Source: Gemmatimonadota bacterium (GTDB lineage: Bacteria; Gemmatimonadota; Gemmatimonadetes; Longimicrobiales; Gaopeijiaceae). Taken from it: a stretch of DNA of 64,000 bases. The notes under the pieces were generated by a model. The model saw only the letters and a list, made by a program, of their open reading frames with translations, was not told the origin of the DNA and ran no database searches. The translations under genes were made by a program, and so were the position numbers. The DNA is taken from contig JAJDYN010000021.1 of assembly GCA_022825135.1 (NCBI GenBank), positions 1-64,000 of the forward strand. The letters run 5' to 3'. This document shows, piece after piece, positions 35,526-44,211 of this stretch (positions are counted from its first letter, which is position 1; every line of letters begins with the position of its first letter).

Positions 35526-37925
35526 TCACTGAGTGTTGACCTGCAGCGGCCGATGCGACGGGGGCTGCCGGGCCACGGCGTTCACGATCATGTCCGGGAC
35601 CACCGGGATGCGGTTGAAGTAGTGCCCGCCGAGCGCATCCGAAATCGCGCACAGCAGGGCCGCCGCCGAGCATCCCATGAGGGGTTCGCCCACCCCCTTC
35701 GCGCCCGCCGGGTTCTGCGGGTCGGTGATGTCGGTGGCGTCCCAGTCCATCCGCGAGGGCACGTCCAGGTACGACGGCGGCTTGGCCTGGTGAAAGCCGA
35801 TGTTGCCCGCCACCCCGTAGCGCGTGTCGTACACGTGGCGCTCCAGGCAGGCCATGCCGAACCCCATCACCGCGCCACCGCTCACCTGGGCCGCCAGCCC
35901 CATGGGATGGATTACGGTGCCGCAGTCGGCGACACCCAGGTAGTCGACGATCTCGTACATGCCGGTCTCGAGATCCAGTTCGATCTCGATGAAGCCGGCG
36001 GCGAGCGCGGGCACGACGTCGTTGCGCGGCAGATTGTCGCGGGCGACGCCGATCAGGCCGCTTCCCGCCAGGTTCTGCGCCGCGCGCCTGGTGATGTCGT
36101 TGATGTCGTCGGGGAGTTCCTCGCCGGCGTAGCGGCCGCCCAGCTCCATGGCCCGCGCAGCGGCCCGGGCGTGGCTGATGCGCCGCGAGGGGTTGGCGCG
36201 CGCGAAGGTGGCCTCCTCCTCCACGTCGTAGTCCTCGGGGGAGCCGCCCAGCTCCATGGCCGCGATCGCCTTCAGCTTCTCGAGCGCGTCCATCGCCGAG
36301 GCGTAACCGGCGCGGGTCATGGTGAAGGTGGTATTGCTGCCTACCTGGGCGCTGCTCGAAGCGAGGTTGCGCGACGTGTCGCCGCGCACCAGCGCGACGT
36401 TCTCCCACTCGTACCCAAGCATCTCGGCCGCGACGCGGGAGGTGCCGGCGTAGGAGTAGGTGCCGAGGTTGCCGACGCCGGTGTGAATGTGCAGCCTGCC
36501 GTCGGGCGCGATGCGCAGCAGCCCGTCCTGACCGCTGTTGCCCGCCCCGTGATAGGCCTGGCCGATCCCGACCCCGGTCACGCGCGAGCCGTTGCGCTGG
36601 CCGCTGCGCGCGCGCCGTTCCTCCCATCCGAAGCGCTCCGCGCCCTGGGCGAGCGCCTCGCCCAGGTGGGCGCTGGTGACCGGCACCTGGCCTCCGCCGT
36701 AGAGCGAGTTCGAGTCGGGCGCGTTGATGGCGCGGATGTTCAACTGGCCGATGCCCAGCTCGGCCGCGGCCTTGTCGAGGATGGGCTCCACCGCGCACGC
36801 GATCTGGTTCTGGCCCGGACCCCGCTGCGCGCCGCGAGCGGGCGTATTGGTGAGCACCGGAATGCCGCGGAAGCGCATCGCCAGCGGCGTATAGACGATG
36901 GTGACGGCGCCCGCCGCGCTGTTGAAGTCCCCGAAGCCGCTGTTGGGCCCGTTCTCCTGCACGATGAAGAGGTCGATCGCGCTGATCCGCCCGTCGCGCC
37001 GGAAACCCATGCGGATGCGCCCCTGGAAGCCGGCCCGCGCGGAGCCGATGGCGTACTCCTCGGCCCGGCTGATGCGCATCATCACCGGCCGGCCCGTCTT
37101 GCGCGACATGTGCGCCGGCACCGACATGATCGGGTAGGCGCTCCCCTTGGACCCGAACCCGCCGCCGCAGTACTCGGCCACGAAGACCAGGTCCTCGGGC
37201 GGGATCCCGATGTAGCGCGCGAGCCCGTTGAGCGTCGCGCTCTGGCTCTGGCTCGAGCCGAAGACGTGGCACTTGCCGTTCTGCCAGTAGGCCATCGCCG
37301 TGCGCGGCTCCATCGAGTGGTGCGAGGTGCCGGCGGTGACGAAGGTCTCGTCGAGCACCAGCGCCGCCTCGCGGAAGCCGGCTTCCACATCCCCGTAGGA
37401 CCACTCCGTGGTGACCTCGCCCATGGGCAGTTCGCCCCCCGAGGCGGCGGCGAAGTCCTCCTGGGTCCACTTCACCTCCCGGATCCCCTCGCCCCGCTGC
37501 GAGGTGTTGCCCTCGGTGCGGGCGTTGGGGCCGCCGGGGCGCAGGCTCTCCAGCGGGTCCACCACGAAGGGCAGCGGCTCGAGGTCGAGTCTGACCTTCG
37601 CGATGGCGTCCTGGACGGTGGTTTCGTCGACCGCCGCGAGCGCCGCGATCGGCTCGCCCACGAAGTGCGGGGTGTTGGTGAGGATGGGGTTGCCGGGCGC
37701 CTCGATTTCGGGCACCTCGTCCGCGGTCAGGAGGGCCACCACGCCTTCCATCGCGAGCGCCTCCGACGCGTCGATGGCGCGCACCCGCGCGTGGGGCATC
37801 GGGCTTGTGATGAGCCGGCAGAAGAGCATTCCGTCGGCGCGGAAATCCTCCGCGTAGCGGGCTCTGCCGGTAACTTTGCTGATGACGTCCGGGGGCGCGA
37901 AGTCCCTGCCGACCAACTCAGCCAT
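35526..37925 (-). CDS. Molybdenum hydroxylase large (molybdopterin) subunit, PaoC-like
   Basis: 799 residues (E. coli PaoC 732). Molybdopterin cytosine dinucleotide-binding aldehyde/xanthine-oxidase fold: VTGRARYAEDF at the start, GGGFGSKG, RGPGQNQIACAVE, and the active-site base Glu747 in GAKGVGEP near the C-terminus. Expected to oxidise an aldehyde or N-heterocycle with water as oxygen source. Its ATG overlaps the stop of the 2Fe-2S subunit gene by 8 bases. Confidence 0.9.
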   Translation of the reverse strand: MAELVGRDFAPPDVISKVTGRARYAEDFRADGMLFCRLITSPMPHARVRAIDASEALAMEGVVALLTADEVPEIEAPGNPILTNTPHFVGEPIAALAAVDETTVQDAIAKVRLDLEPLPFVVDPLESLRPGGPNARTEGNTSQRGEGIREVKWTQEDFAAASGGELPMGEVTTEWSYGDVEAGFREAALVLDETFVTAGTSHHSMEPRTAMAYWQNGKCHVFGSSQSQSATLNGLARYIGIPPEDLVFVAEYCGGGFGSKGSAYPIMSVPAHMSRKTGRPVMMRISRAEEYAIGSARAGFQGRIRMGFRRDGRISAIDLFIVQENGPNSGFGDFNSAAGAVTIVYTPLAMRFRGIPVLTNTPARGAQRGPGQNQIACAVEPILDKAAAELGIGQLNIRAINAPDSNSLYGGGQVPVTSAHLGEALAQGAERFGWEERRARSGQRNGSRVTGVGIGQAYHGAGNSGQDGLLRIAPDGRLHIHTGVGNLGTYSYAGTSRVAAEMLGYEWENVALVRGDTSRNLASSSAQVGSNTTFTMTRAGYASAMDALEKLKAIAAMELGGSPEDYDVEEEATFARANPSRRISHARAAARAMELGGRYAGEELPDDINDITRRAAQNLAGSGLIGVARDNLPRNDVVPALAAGFIEIELDLETGMYEIVDYLGVADCGTVIHPMGLAAQVSGGAVMGFGMACLERHVYDTRYGVAGNIGFHQAKPPSYLDVPSRMDWDATDITDPQNPAGAKGVGEPLMGCSAAALLCAISDALGGHYFNRIPVVPDMIVNAVARQPPSHRPLQVNTQ

Positions 37926-38625
37926 TGGACACCTCCTCCGCGACAGCCTGTCCGTTTGCGGCGGCGCGCATGACCCCGTTCAGGTAGTGGTCGTAGGCCC
38001 CGCACCTGCAGAGATTGCCCGACATCGCCCGGCGCGCCTCCTCGCGCGTCGGACTGGGGTTGGCACGCAGCAGGGCGGCCGCGGCCATGACCTGTCCCGG
38101 GGTGCAGAAGCCGCACTGGGGGCCCAGTTCGTCGATGAAGGCCTGCTGCACCGGGTGGAGCGTCCCGTCCGGGCTCTCGAGCCCCTCGACCGTGACGACC
38201 TCGCGCTCGCGCACCCGCTGCGTGAGCGTCGAGCAGGAGTAGTGGGAGACGCCGTCGATCATGACGGTGCAGGCGCCGCACTCCGCCCGATCGCAACCCA
38301 GCTTGGTGCCGGTGAGCCCCAGCTTGTAGCGGAGCGTCATCGCCAGCGTCTCCTGCGGCAGCACGTCGACCCGCCGGGTCTGCCCGTTCACGTTGATGGA
38401 GACCAGCCGCGGAACGCTGGCGCGCGCCGACGTCGCCGCCGGGCCCGCGAAGTACGCGAACGCGGACACCGAGGCGCCGGTCGCGATGACCCCCTTGATG
38501 AACTGGCGGCGGGAGACGTTGCCGCGCCCGGGGAGCTGCGCCAGCAGCCCCTCCCAGGGGGCATCTCCGGCCGGTGGCGCGCCGGAGTCCGGGTTCTTGA
38601 CGGCGGCGTGCGAGCGCTCGGCCAT
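37918..38625 (-). CDS. [2Fe-2S] subunit of molybdenum hydroxylase with Tat signal, PaoA-like
   Basis: 235 residues from ATG 38625 (GGGAGG upstream). A twin-arginine motif SRRQFIKG with hydrophobic core (about 38-62) directs folded export, as in E. coli PaoA (229 residues), so the complex is probably periplasmic. The plant-ferredoxin cluster (GCDRAECGACTV) and the helical-domain cluster (CGFCTPGQ, NLCRCGAY) are complete. First gene of the operon; the region 38626-38825 upstream should contain its promoter. Confidence 0.92.
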   Translation of the reverse strand: MAERSHAAVKNPDSGAPPAGDAPWEGLLAQLPGRGNVSRRQFIKGVIATGASVSAFAYFAGPAATSARASVPRLVSINVNGQTRRVDVLPQETLAMTLRYKLGLTGTKLGCDRAECGACTVMIDGVSHYSCSTLTQRVREREVVTVEGLESPDGTLHPVQQAFIDELGPQCGFCTPGQVMAAAALLRANPSPTREEARRAMSGNLCRCGAYDHYLNGVMRAAANGQAVAEEVSNG

Positions 38626-38825
38626 TGTGTCCTCCCTTCCCGCCGGGGTCCATGGTGGGATGTGCTGCCCAGGGTGTTCCGACTGGTTGATCGTACGCTG
38701 GCGCGGGAGTCGGGACAACCGCAGTTTCCTCCCGCACCCGACGACCGAATCAGGGTCAACCCCGCCGATTCCAGCGCCTGCAATCGCATCACGCCACGGC
38801 GTCGGGGAATGACAGGCCCGCACCC

Positions 38826-38924
38826 ATGAGCAAGATCGCCGAGACCATCGAGATTTTCGAAGCAGCGCGCCGCCCCCTCTTCATGGTGTTGGACGGCTGG
38901 GCTCCGTCAGGCCGGTCGGCGTGA
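38826..38924 (+). CDS. Possible 32-residue ORF coupled to the symporter gene
   Basis: ATG 38826 opens a frame (MSKIAETIEIFEAARRPLF...) whose TGA overlaps the GTG start of the symporter gene (GTGA at 38921). It has helix-like character and no recognised homologue. No strong Shine-Dalgarno sequence precedes it. Could be a leader for translational coupling or a chance frame. Confidence 0.25.
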   Translation: MSKIAETIEIFEAARRPLFMVLDGWAPSGRSA

Positions 38925-40153
38925 ACACACGCGCCATTCTCATCGGGCTGGTACTCGGGCTGGGGCTCGGGATCGCGGCCTCGGCGACCGGATCACCGGC
39001 GCTGCTGCAGGCGGCCGAGGCGGTCGAACCGCTGGGTGCAGTCTTCCTGCGCGCGATTCAGATGGTCGTCATCCCGCTGGTGGCGGCGGTCGTGTTCGTG
39101 GGCGTGGCGCGGATCGGCAACCTGCGCAGGCTGGGCCGGCTCGGTGGCTTGGCGGTGGGCTTCTTCTGGGTCACGACGCTGCCTGCGATCCTGATCGGGA
39201 TGGGCGTGATGGGCCTCGCGCTGACCTTCACGACCCCGGTTCCCCCGCCGACCCCTCTGACCGAGCTGGACACCGCGGCCCCGGGCGTGGTCGACTTCCT
39301 CGTCAACCTCGTCCCGCGGAATCCCATCCAGGCCGCCGCCGACGGATCCCTTCTTTCCCTGCTCATCTTCGTCGTCCTGCTTGCCGCGGCGGCGACGACG
39401 CTGCCCGAGCAGAAGCGCGAGGCCCTCACCTCGCTCGCCGAAACGCTCGGCGACGCGCTCATCAGGCTCATGACCTGGATCCTGTGGACGGCGCCGGTGG
39501 GCGTCTTCGGCCTCGCGGCGCCGGTGATCGCGCAGACGGGGATGGCGATGCTTCAGAACCTCGCCGTGTTCATCGTCGCCGTCGTCACCGGCTTCTTCAT
39601 CCTGAAGGCCGTGGTGCTCCTGCCGATGGTCCGCATCTTCGGCGGGATGGGACCGGGCCGGTTCATACGGGGGACGGTGGGCACCTACACCGTGGGCTTC
39701 ACCACGACGACGTCGGTGGGAACGCTTCCGATGATGCTGCAGGAGGCGGAGAAGCTGGGCCTGTCGAAGAGCACCTTCTCGCTGGTCCTCCCGCTCGCGG
39801 CCTCGATCAATCGCCCGGGCAGCGCCCTCTTTCAGAGCACGTCGCTGGTGTTCCTGGCCGCCATGTACGGGGTGCCGCTCGACGCGGGGCTGGTCGCGGC
39901 GGCCGTGCTGGCGATCTTCCTCGCCTCGATGACGGTCGCGCCGGTGCCCAGCGCCAGCATCGTGACCATGGCGCCCGCGCTCGACGTGGTGGGCGTGCCG
40001 GTCGCCGGGCTGGGCATCCTGCTCGGGATCGACCGGCTGCCGGACGTGTTCCGTTCCGCCACCAACGTGATCGCCCACATGGCGGCGGCGTCCACGGTGG
40101 ATGGGATGACGAGGGGGAGATGGCGCGAGCGGACGGCAGAACGCGGGGCCTGA
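38921..40153 (+). CDS. Dicarboxylate/amino acid:cation symporter (DAACS family)
   Basis: 410 residues, about eight membrane helices and two re-entrant loops. Family hallmarks in altered form: FTTTTSVGTLPMM (normally a Ser-rich SSSAATLP loop), INRPGSALF (normally NMDGTALY) and DRLPDVFRSATNV (normally DRxRTxxNV). It should import a C4-dicarboxylate, glutamate/aspartate or a neutral amino acid with Na+ or H+. The unusual substrate loops make specificity uncertain. GTG start overlaps a small upstream ORF. Ends 2 bases from the convergent DUF2236 gene. Confidence 0.88.
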   Translation: MNTRAILIGLVLGLGLGIAASATGSPALLQAAEAVEPLGAVFLRAIQMVVIPLVAAVVFVGVARIGNLRRLGRLGGLAVGFFWVTTLPAILIGMGVMGLALTFTTPVPPPTPLTELDTAAPGVVDFLVNLVPRNPIQAAADGSLLSLLIFVVLLAAAATTLPEQKREALTSLAETLGDALIRLMTWILWTAPVGVFGLAAPVIAQTGMAMLQNLAVFIVAVVTGFFILKAVVLLPMVRIFGGMGPGRFIRGTVGTYTVGFTTTTSVGTLPMMLQEAEKLGLSKSTFSLVLPLAASINRPGSALFQSTSLVFLAAMYGVPLDAGLVAAAVLAIFLASMTVAPVPSASIVTMAPALDVVGVPVAGLGILLGIDRLPDVFRSATNVIAHMAAASTVDGMTRGRWRERTAERGA

Positions 40154-40155
40154 GC

Positions 40156-41325
40156 CTACCAGTCCGACGATTGCTCGTCGTGAAGAGCGGTCGGCAGCCG
40201 GTACGAATACCTCAGCTCCTCGAAGCCGGCGAAGTTCATCAGGGCGTCGAACCGGGCCCGATCCTGTTTCGCCCCGATCCCGGGCAGCGCCTTCCGGACG
40301 ATGCGACGGGCACGATGCTGGATCCGCATCCAGGGAATCACCTTCCGCCTGCGACGAGGAAACATGAAGGAATCCGCGAGCTCGTCGCCGATCAGTTCCC
40401 GGGACGCCTGGGTCACGACACGGGCCATCTTTCTGCGCTCGACCGGCTCCTCGACACCGATGATGACGGGCGCGCTGTTCACGATGCTGTTTGCCATGAT
40501 GATCGCGTCCAGGTCGGCGGGAGGCTCGCACATGGAGCCGACTTCGAATGCTCGGCATGCCGAGGCGAAGTCGTGGAAGAGGATCTCCTCGGGGATGCCG
40601 ATGAGCAGTCCGGTATACCGCCAGACGTGGATGTAGGCTTCCCGCTCCTCGTCGCTGAAATCACCCCCCAGCGCGGCGACATGCTGCATGAGGCGACCGG
40701 AGAAGGCCGCACCAGCCAGGAGCATGTGCGCGGCGCTGATCGGTTCTCCCAGCCGTTCATGGTCCCATTCATCCGACTGGTTGATCAGGTATCGGGACTG
40801 CGCATGCACCAATCGAACCCGGAGGGTGAGCCTCCATCCGTCCCCCCCGGGTTCCATTCCTCCCGGGAGATACTGCTCGACCAGTTGCATCCCGTTCTGC
40901 TTGAGGCGCCGCACGCCCGAGTTGGTGACCCGTCCCCGGATCCGGAACGACTTGCTGATCAGGGTGGAGAACCCCTCGACGATGCTGCCGCCCACCAGGG
41001 CTGCGAGAACGATGTCCGAGTTGCGCAGAAAGGCGCGCGAGGCCATCCGGGCGATGCCGGCGTCAAACCAGTCCGGCACGGCGGTGGAGTACTCGACGAA
41101 CTCGATGAGGGAATCGGGGGCGCCGGTCTGTGGTGCGTGGGGATTGTCCAGTGCCTGCGCAAGCGTCTGATGCATCTCCCCCGGATCCAGAGCCGAGAGA
41201 TCCCGGACGACGGCATCCGCCAGCGGATCGCCGACCATCGTGTTGCGGACGTAGGCCTCCGCAAGCTCAGGATCGTGCTGGCGGGCGGCCTCGTATCCCG
41301 CGACGTAGGCAGTGGGAACTTCCAA
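40156..41325 (-). CDS. DUF2236 / MpaB-like oxygenase family protein
   Basis: 389 residues from TTG 41325, preceded by GGGAG with a 5-base spacer; a TTG at 41394 would add 23 residues but has no ribosome-binding site. Conserved blocks are GDPLADAVV, the RVRLVHAQSRYLI helix (family histidine), GEPISAAHMLLAG and HVWRYTGLLIGIPEEILF. The family includes latex-clearing protein (haem b oxygenase) and MpaB; a haem-dependent oxygenase activity is inferred. Convergent with the symporter gene. The 121 bases between it and dinB contain a plausible but unproven promoter around TTGGCCAATTGGTGTAA on the minus strand. Confidence 0.8.
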   Translation of the reverse strand: MEVPTAYVAGYEAARQHDPELAEAYVRNTMVGDPLADAVVRDLSALDPGEMHQTLAQALDNPHAPQTGAPDSLIEFVEYSTAVPDWFDAGIARMASRAFLRNSDIVLAALVGGSIVEGFSTLISKSFRIRGRVTNSGVRRLKQNGMQLVEQYLPGGMEPGGDGWRLTLRVRLVHAQSRYLINQSDEWDHERLGEPISAAHMLLAGAAFSGRLMQHVAALGGDFSDEEREAYIHVWRYTGLLIGIPEEILFHDFASACRAFEVGSMCEPPADLDAIIMANSIVNSAPVIIGVEEPVERRKMARVVTQASRELIGDELADSFMFPRRRRKVIPWMRIQHRARRIVRKALPGIGAKQDRARFDALMNFAGFEELRYSYRLPTALHDEQSSDW

Positions 41326-41515
41326 GGCTTCTCCCGAACCGGCTCGCAGAGGCGGCTGGCCGGTCCCGCGCCAGGCATGGCCCGGCCTCTCCAACGGATG
41401 GAAAAAATGCAGGGTTACACCAATTGGCCAACCCGGACGGCAAACTGCAACAGGTCGTTGCAGGGAGTCAACCCGGCGTTGAGCGCGCCCCTGAATCCCG
41501 GGGAGGGCTCCAGGC

Positions 41516-41986
41516 TCAGTCGTACATCATCTTGGGCACCTTGCCCAGGAGGCGCGCGTACACCGTGAGCGCGCCCCGGTGGTGCGCGGTGTGATCCACC
41601 AGGGGCATCACGATGGCGGAGCGGGACGCGCCCGGCATGATGCGTTTGTCGGGGATCGGCGCGGCGAGGTCCTCGTCCGAGGCCGCGCTGAAGGTGGCGA
41701 TGGCCTTCTCGAATGCGCGGTCGAGCCACGCGACGGCCTCCTCGAGCGTTTCCACCGCCCGGGCCGCGGCGATCAGGTCCTCGAAGTCCATGTTCCACCC
41801 CTCCCCGAAGGCGCCCTCCACGAACCACTCGACCGAATCCGCGGCGTGCGCGATGTGGCCGGCCACGGTGTAAAGTTCGGGCTGGGGGGCGAACCCGGCG
41901 TCCTCCTCCTCGAAGATCGTGATCATCTTCCTGATGTACCCGTGCGACGTTTCCAGCTGTGCGACGATCTCGGCGGCCTGCGACAT
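41516..41986 (-). CDS. DinB-family protein
   Basis: 156 residues. Four-helix DinB/YfiT fold with the metal-binding histidines in AGHIAHAADSVEWF and DHTAHHRGAL. Family members are metal-dependent thiol transferases or of unknown function. GAGGG lies 9 bases before the ATG. Divergent from the MATE gene. Confidence 0.88.
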   Translation of the reverse strand: MSQAAEIVAQLETSHGYIRKMITIFEEEDAGFAPQPELYTVAGHIAHAADSVEWFVEGAFGEGWNMDFEDLIAAARAVETLEEAVAWLDRAFEKAIATFSAASDEDLAAPIPDKRIMPGASRSAIVMPLVDHTAHHRGALTVYARLLGKVPKMMYD

Positions 41987-42095
41987 GGGCGTTTCCCTCT
42001 GGTGAGGTGTGGATTCGGAGGGGGGCGGTGGCGGCCAAGTCTAGCCCGGCACTGGAGACTTCTCCAGACGGGAATCCGGTTAGCTTATCGCCGCC

Positions 42096-43526
42096 ATGCA
42101 CACGAACCAGACCAGCGACAACCCATCTCCGGCGCCTCCGCCCGAGACCTGGTGGGACGTCCTCGTGCACGCCGTGCGCGGCACCGGGGGCGACCCCACC
42201 CGCGGCCCGATCCGGCGCGCGGTCATCCTTCTCGCCGTGCCCATGGTGCTGGAGATGGTGATGGAGTCGCTCTTCGCCGTCGTCGACATCTACTTCGTTT
42301 CCAGGCTGGGGGACGAGGCCATGGCGGGGGTGGCGCTGACCGAATCGGTGCTCTCGCTGATCTACACGATCGCGATGGGGTTGAGCATCGGGGTCACGGC
42401 CGTGGTGTCGCGCCGGGTCGGCGGCGGCGACGAAGAAGGGGCGTCGCGCGCGGCCGCGCAGGCCATCCTGCTGGGACTTGCGCTGGCGCTCGCGTTCGGC
42501 GTCGCCGGCGTGACCTTCGCGCCGGACATCCTGCGGATCATGGGCGCGGACGAGAACGTAGTGGCTACCGGGGTGCCGTACACGCGCATCATGCTCGGGG
42601 GCAACGTCGTCATCCTGCTGCTGTTCCTGCAGAACGCCGCCTTCCGCGGGGCGGGCGACGCCGCGATCGCCATGCGCGTGCTGTGGATCGCCAACGGGCT
42701 CAACATCGTCCTCGACCCATTGCTCATCTTCGGCGTCGGACCCTTCCCGGAGTTGGGGGTGCAGGGGGCCGCGGTCGCTACCACCATCGGCCGCGGGACG
42801 GCGGTCCTGGTGCAGGTCTACACGCTGTTTCGCCTGGGGGGCAGGCTCCGCATCCGGCTGCCGCACCTCGGCATCCAGCCCGCCCTCATGGCGCAGCTCG
42901 TGCGCCTCTCGGCGACGGGGATGCTTCAGACCTTCATCGCCACCGCGAGCTGGATCGGGCTGACGCGGGTGACGGCGCTGTTCGGGGCCGAGGCGCTGGC
43001 CGGCTACGTGATCGCGATCCGGATCGTCCTGTTCGCCATCCTCCCTGCATGGGGACTCTCCAACGCGGCGGCGACCATGGTCGGGCAGGCGCTCGGGGCC
43101 GGGAACCCGGAACGCGCCGAGCGCGCCGCGTGGATCTCGTGCAAGATGAACTTCGCCTTCCTGGGCGCGGTCAGCGTGTTCTTCATCGGCTTCGCGCCGG
43201 CCATCGTGGGGCTGTTCGGCGGAACCGAGGGGGCGTCGGCCGTCGCCGCGACCGGCCTTCGGATCGTCTCCATCGGCTTCGTCTTCTACGGCTACGGCAT
43301 GGTGCTCACGGCCGCGTTCAACGGGGCGGGGGCGGTTTGGACGCCCACGATCCTCAACTTCTTCTGCTTCTGGCTGTGGGAGATCCCGCTCGCCTGGGGC
43401 CTGTCGCTTGCCGGCGGCCTCGAGACGACCGGGGTCTACATCGCGATGACGGTGTCGTTCTCGACGCTGGCGGTGGTGGCCGCGGTGCTGTTCAGGAGGG
43501 GGCGGTGGAGGGACGCGCAGGTGTAG
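42096..43526 (+). CDS. MATE-family multidrug/metabolite efflux transporter
   Basis: 476 residues. About twelve membrane helices in two homologous MatE halves (starting near AVILLAVPMVLEMVMESLF and MAQLVRLSATGMLQTFI). ESLFAVVDIYFVSRLGDEAMAG and NAAATMVGQALGAGNPERAE are family-typical. Exports cationic compounds with Na+ or H+ antiport. A cytoplasmic Pro-rich N-terminal stretch of about 40 residues precedes the first helix. Confidence 0.93.
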   Translation: MHTNQTSDNPSPAPPPETWWDVLVHAVRGTGGDPTRGPIRRAVILLAVPMVLEMVMESLFAVVDIYFVSRLGDEAMAGVALTESVLSLIYTIAMGLSIGVTAVVSRRVGGGDEEGASRAAAQAILLGLALALAFGVAGVTFAPDILRIMGADENVVATGVPYTRIMLGGNVVILLLFLQNAAFRGAGDAAIAMRVLWIANGLNIVLDPLLIFGVGPFPELGVQGAAVATTIGRGTAVLVQVYTLFRLGGRLRIRLPHLGIQPALMAQLVRLSATGMLQTFIATASWIGLTRVTALFGAEALAGYVIAIRIVLFAILPAWGLSNAAATMVGQALGAGNPERAERAAWISCKMNFAFLGAVSVFFIGFAPAIVGLFGGTEGASAVAATGLRIVSIGFVFYGYGMVLTAAFNGAGAVWTPTILNFFCFWLWEIPLAWGLSLAGGLETTGVYIAMTVSFSTLAVVAAVLFRRGRWRDAQV

Positions 43527-43600
43527 GCGCCGGACAGCGCCGGTGCACCTGGTCGAGATCCGGCCAGGGGCGCGTCGGAGAGAGCCGGGACGCCGGTCGG

Positions 43601-44011
43601 TTACACCCTTGGCAGCACCTTCGCCCCGGTCAGGCCGAGGTGGTAGTCGGTCGCCCAGACGGTCTTGATGTCGTGCTGTTCCATCAGCGCCAGGCTGGAG
43701 GCATCGACGCAGGTCAGGCGGGATCCCCGGAGGCGGTCGAGCATGCGGCAGGTGTCCCGGTGGAGTTGGGAGGTTGCTTCAAGCACGACGAGGCCCTCCA
43801 GGTTGTCGAGGAACAGCCGGCAGGTGCGGGCGGGCTCTTCTCCGTGCCGATGAAGGAACCACGAGTACGCTTCTGACCACACCAGCACGGACGTGTGCCA
43901 GCGGGGCGGGGGCCCCGCGAAGAGCGCTCGCGCCTGCTCGTGGTGCTGGTCACGCCGGTTGAGCGCCGCGATGAGAATTCCCGTGTCCAGGAAAACCCTG
44001 TGGTTGGTCAC
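43601..44011 (-). CDS. PIN-domain protein, VapC-like toxin without a recognised antitoxin
   Basis: 136 residues. PIN residues Asp9 (FLDTGILIAAL), Glu47 (VWSEAYSWF), then LTCVDASSLALM and VWATDYHLGL. GTG start at 44011 overlaps the stop of a short upstream frame (44008-44142, 44 codons) ending GILEMLRDDVVYGRELP. That frame is the only antitoxin candidate; it lacks a DNA-binding domain and may be a remnant. Confidence 0.82.
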   Translation of the reverse strand: MTNHRVFLDTGILIAALNRRDQHHEQARALFAGPPPRWHTSVLVWSEAYSWFLHRHGEEPARTCRLFLDNLEGLVVLEATSQLHRDTCRMLDRLRGSRLTCVDASSLALMEQHDIKTVWATDYHLGLTGAKVLPRV

Positions 44012-44211
44012 GGCAACTCGCGCCCGTAGACCACGTCGTCACGGAGCATCTCCAGGATCCCCGCGGGGTTGATCGGCGTCTGCGAACATGGCCGGAAAGC
44101 TACCCCGGGATCGGGGGCGCCTCCATGGCACGACGAGTCCATCGCCGACCCCGGCCTTGCCGTCGCTGTTGTCGGTGACAGCGGGCCGCCGGGCGTACTA
44201 CATTCCGGGCC

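Noticed and set aside
34437-37973. Plus-strand ORF opposite the molybdenum-hydroxylase operon
   Set aside because: Low-complexity His/Arg/Ala-rich translation without motifs; the minus strand carries complete cofactor motifs.
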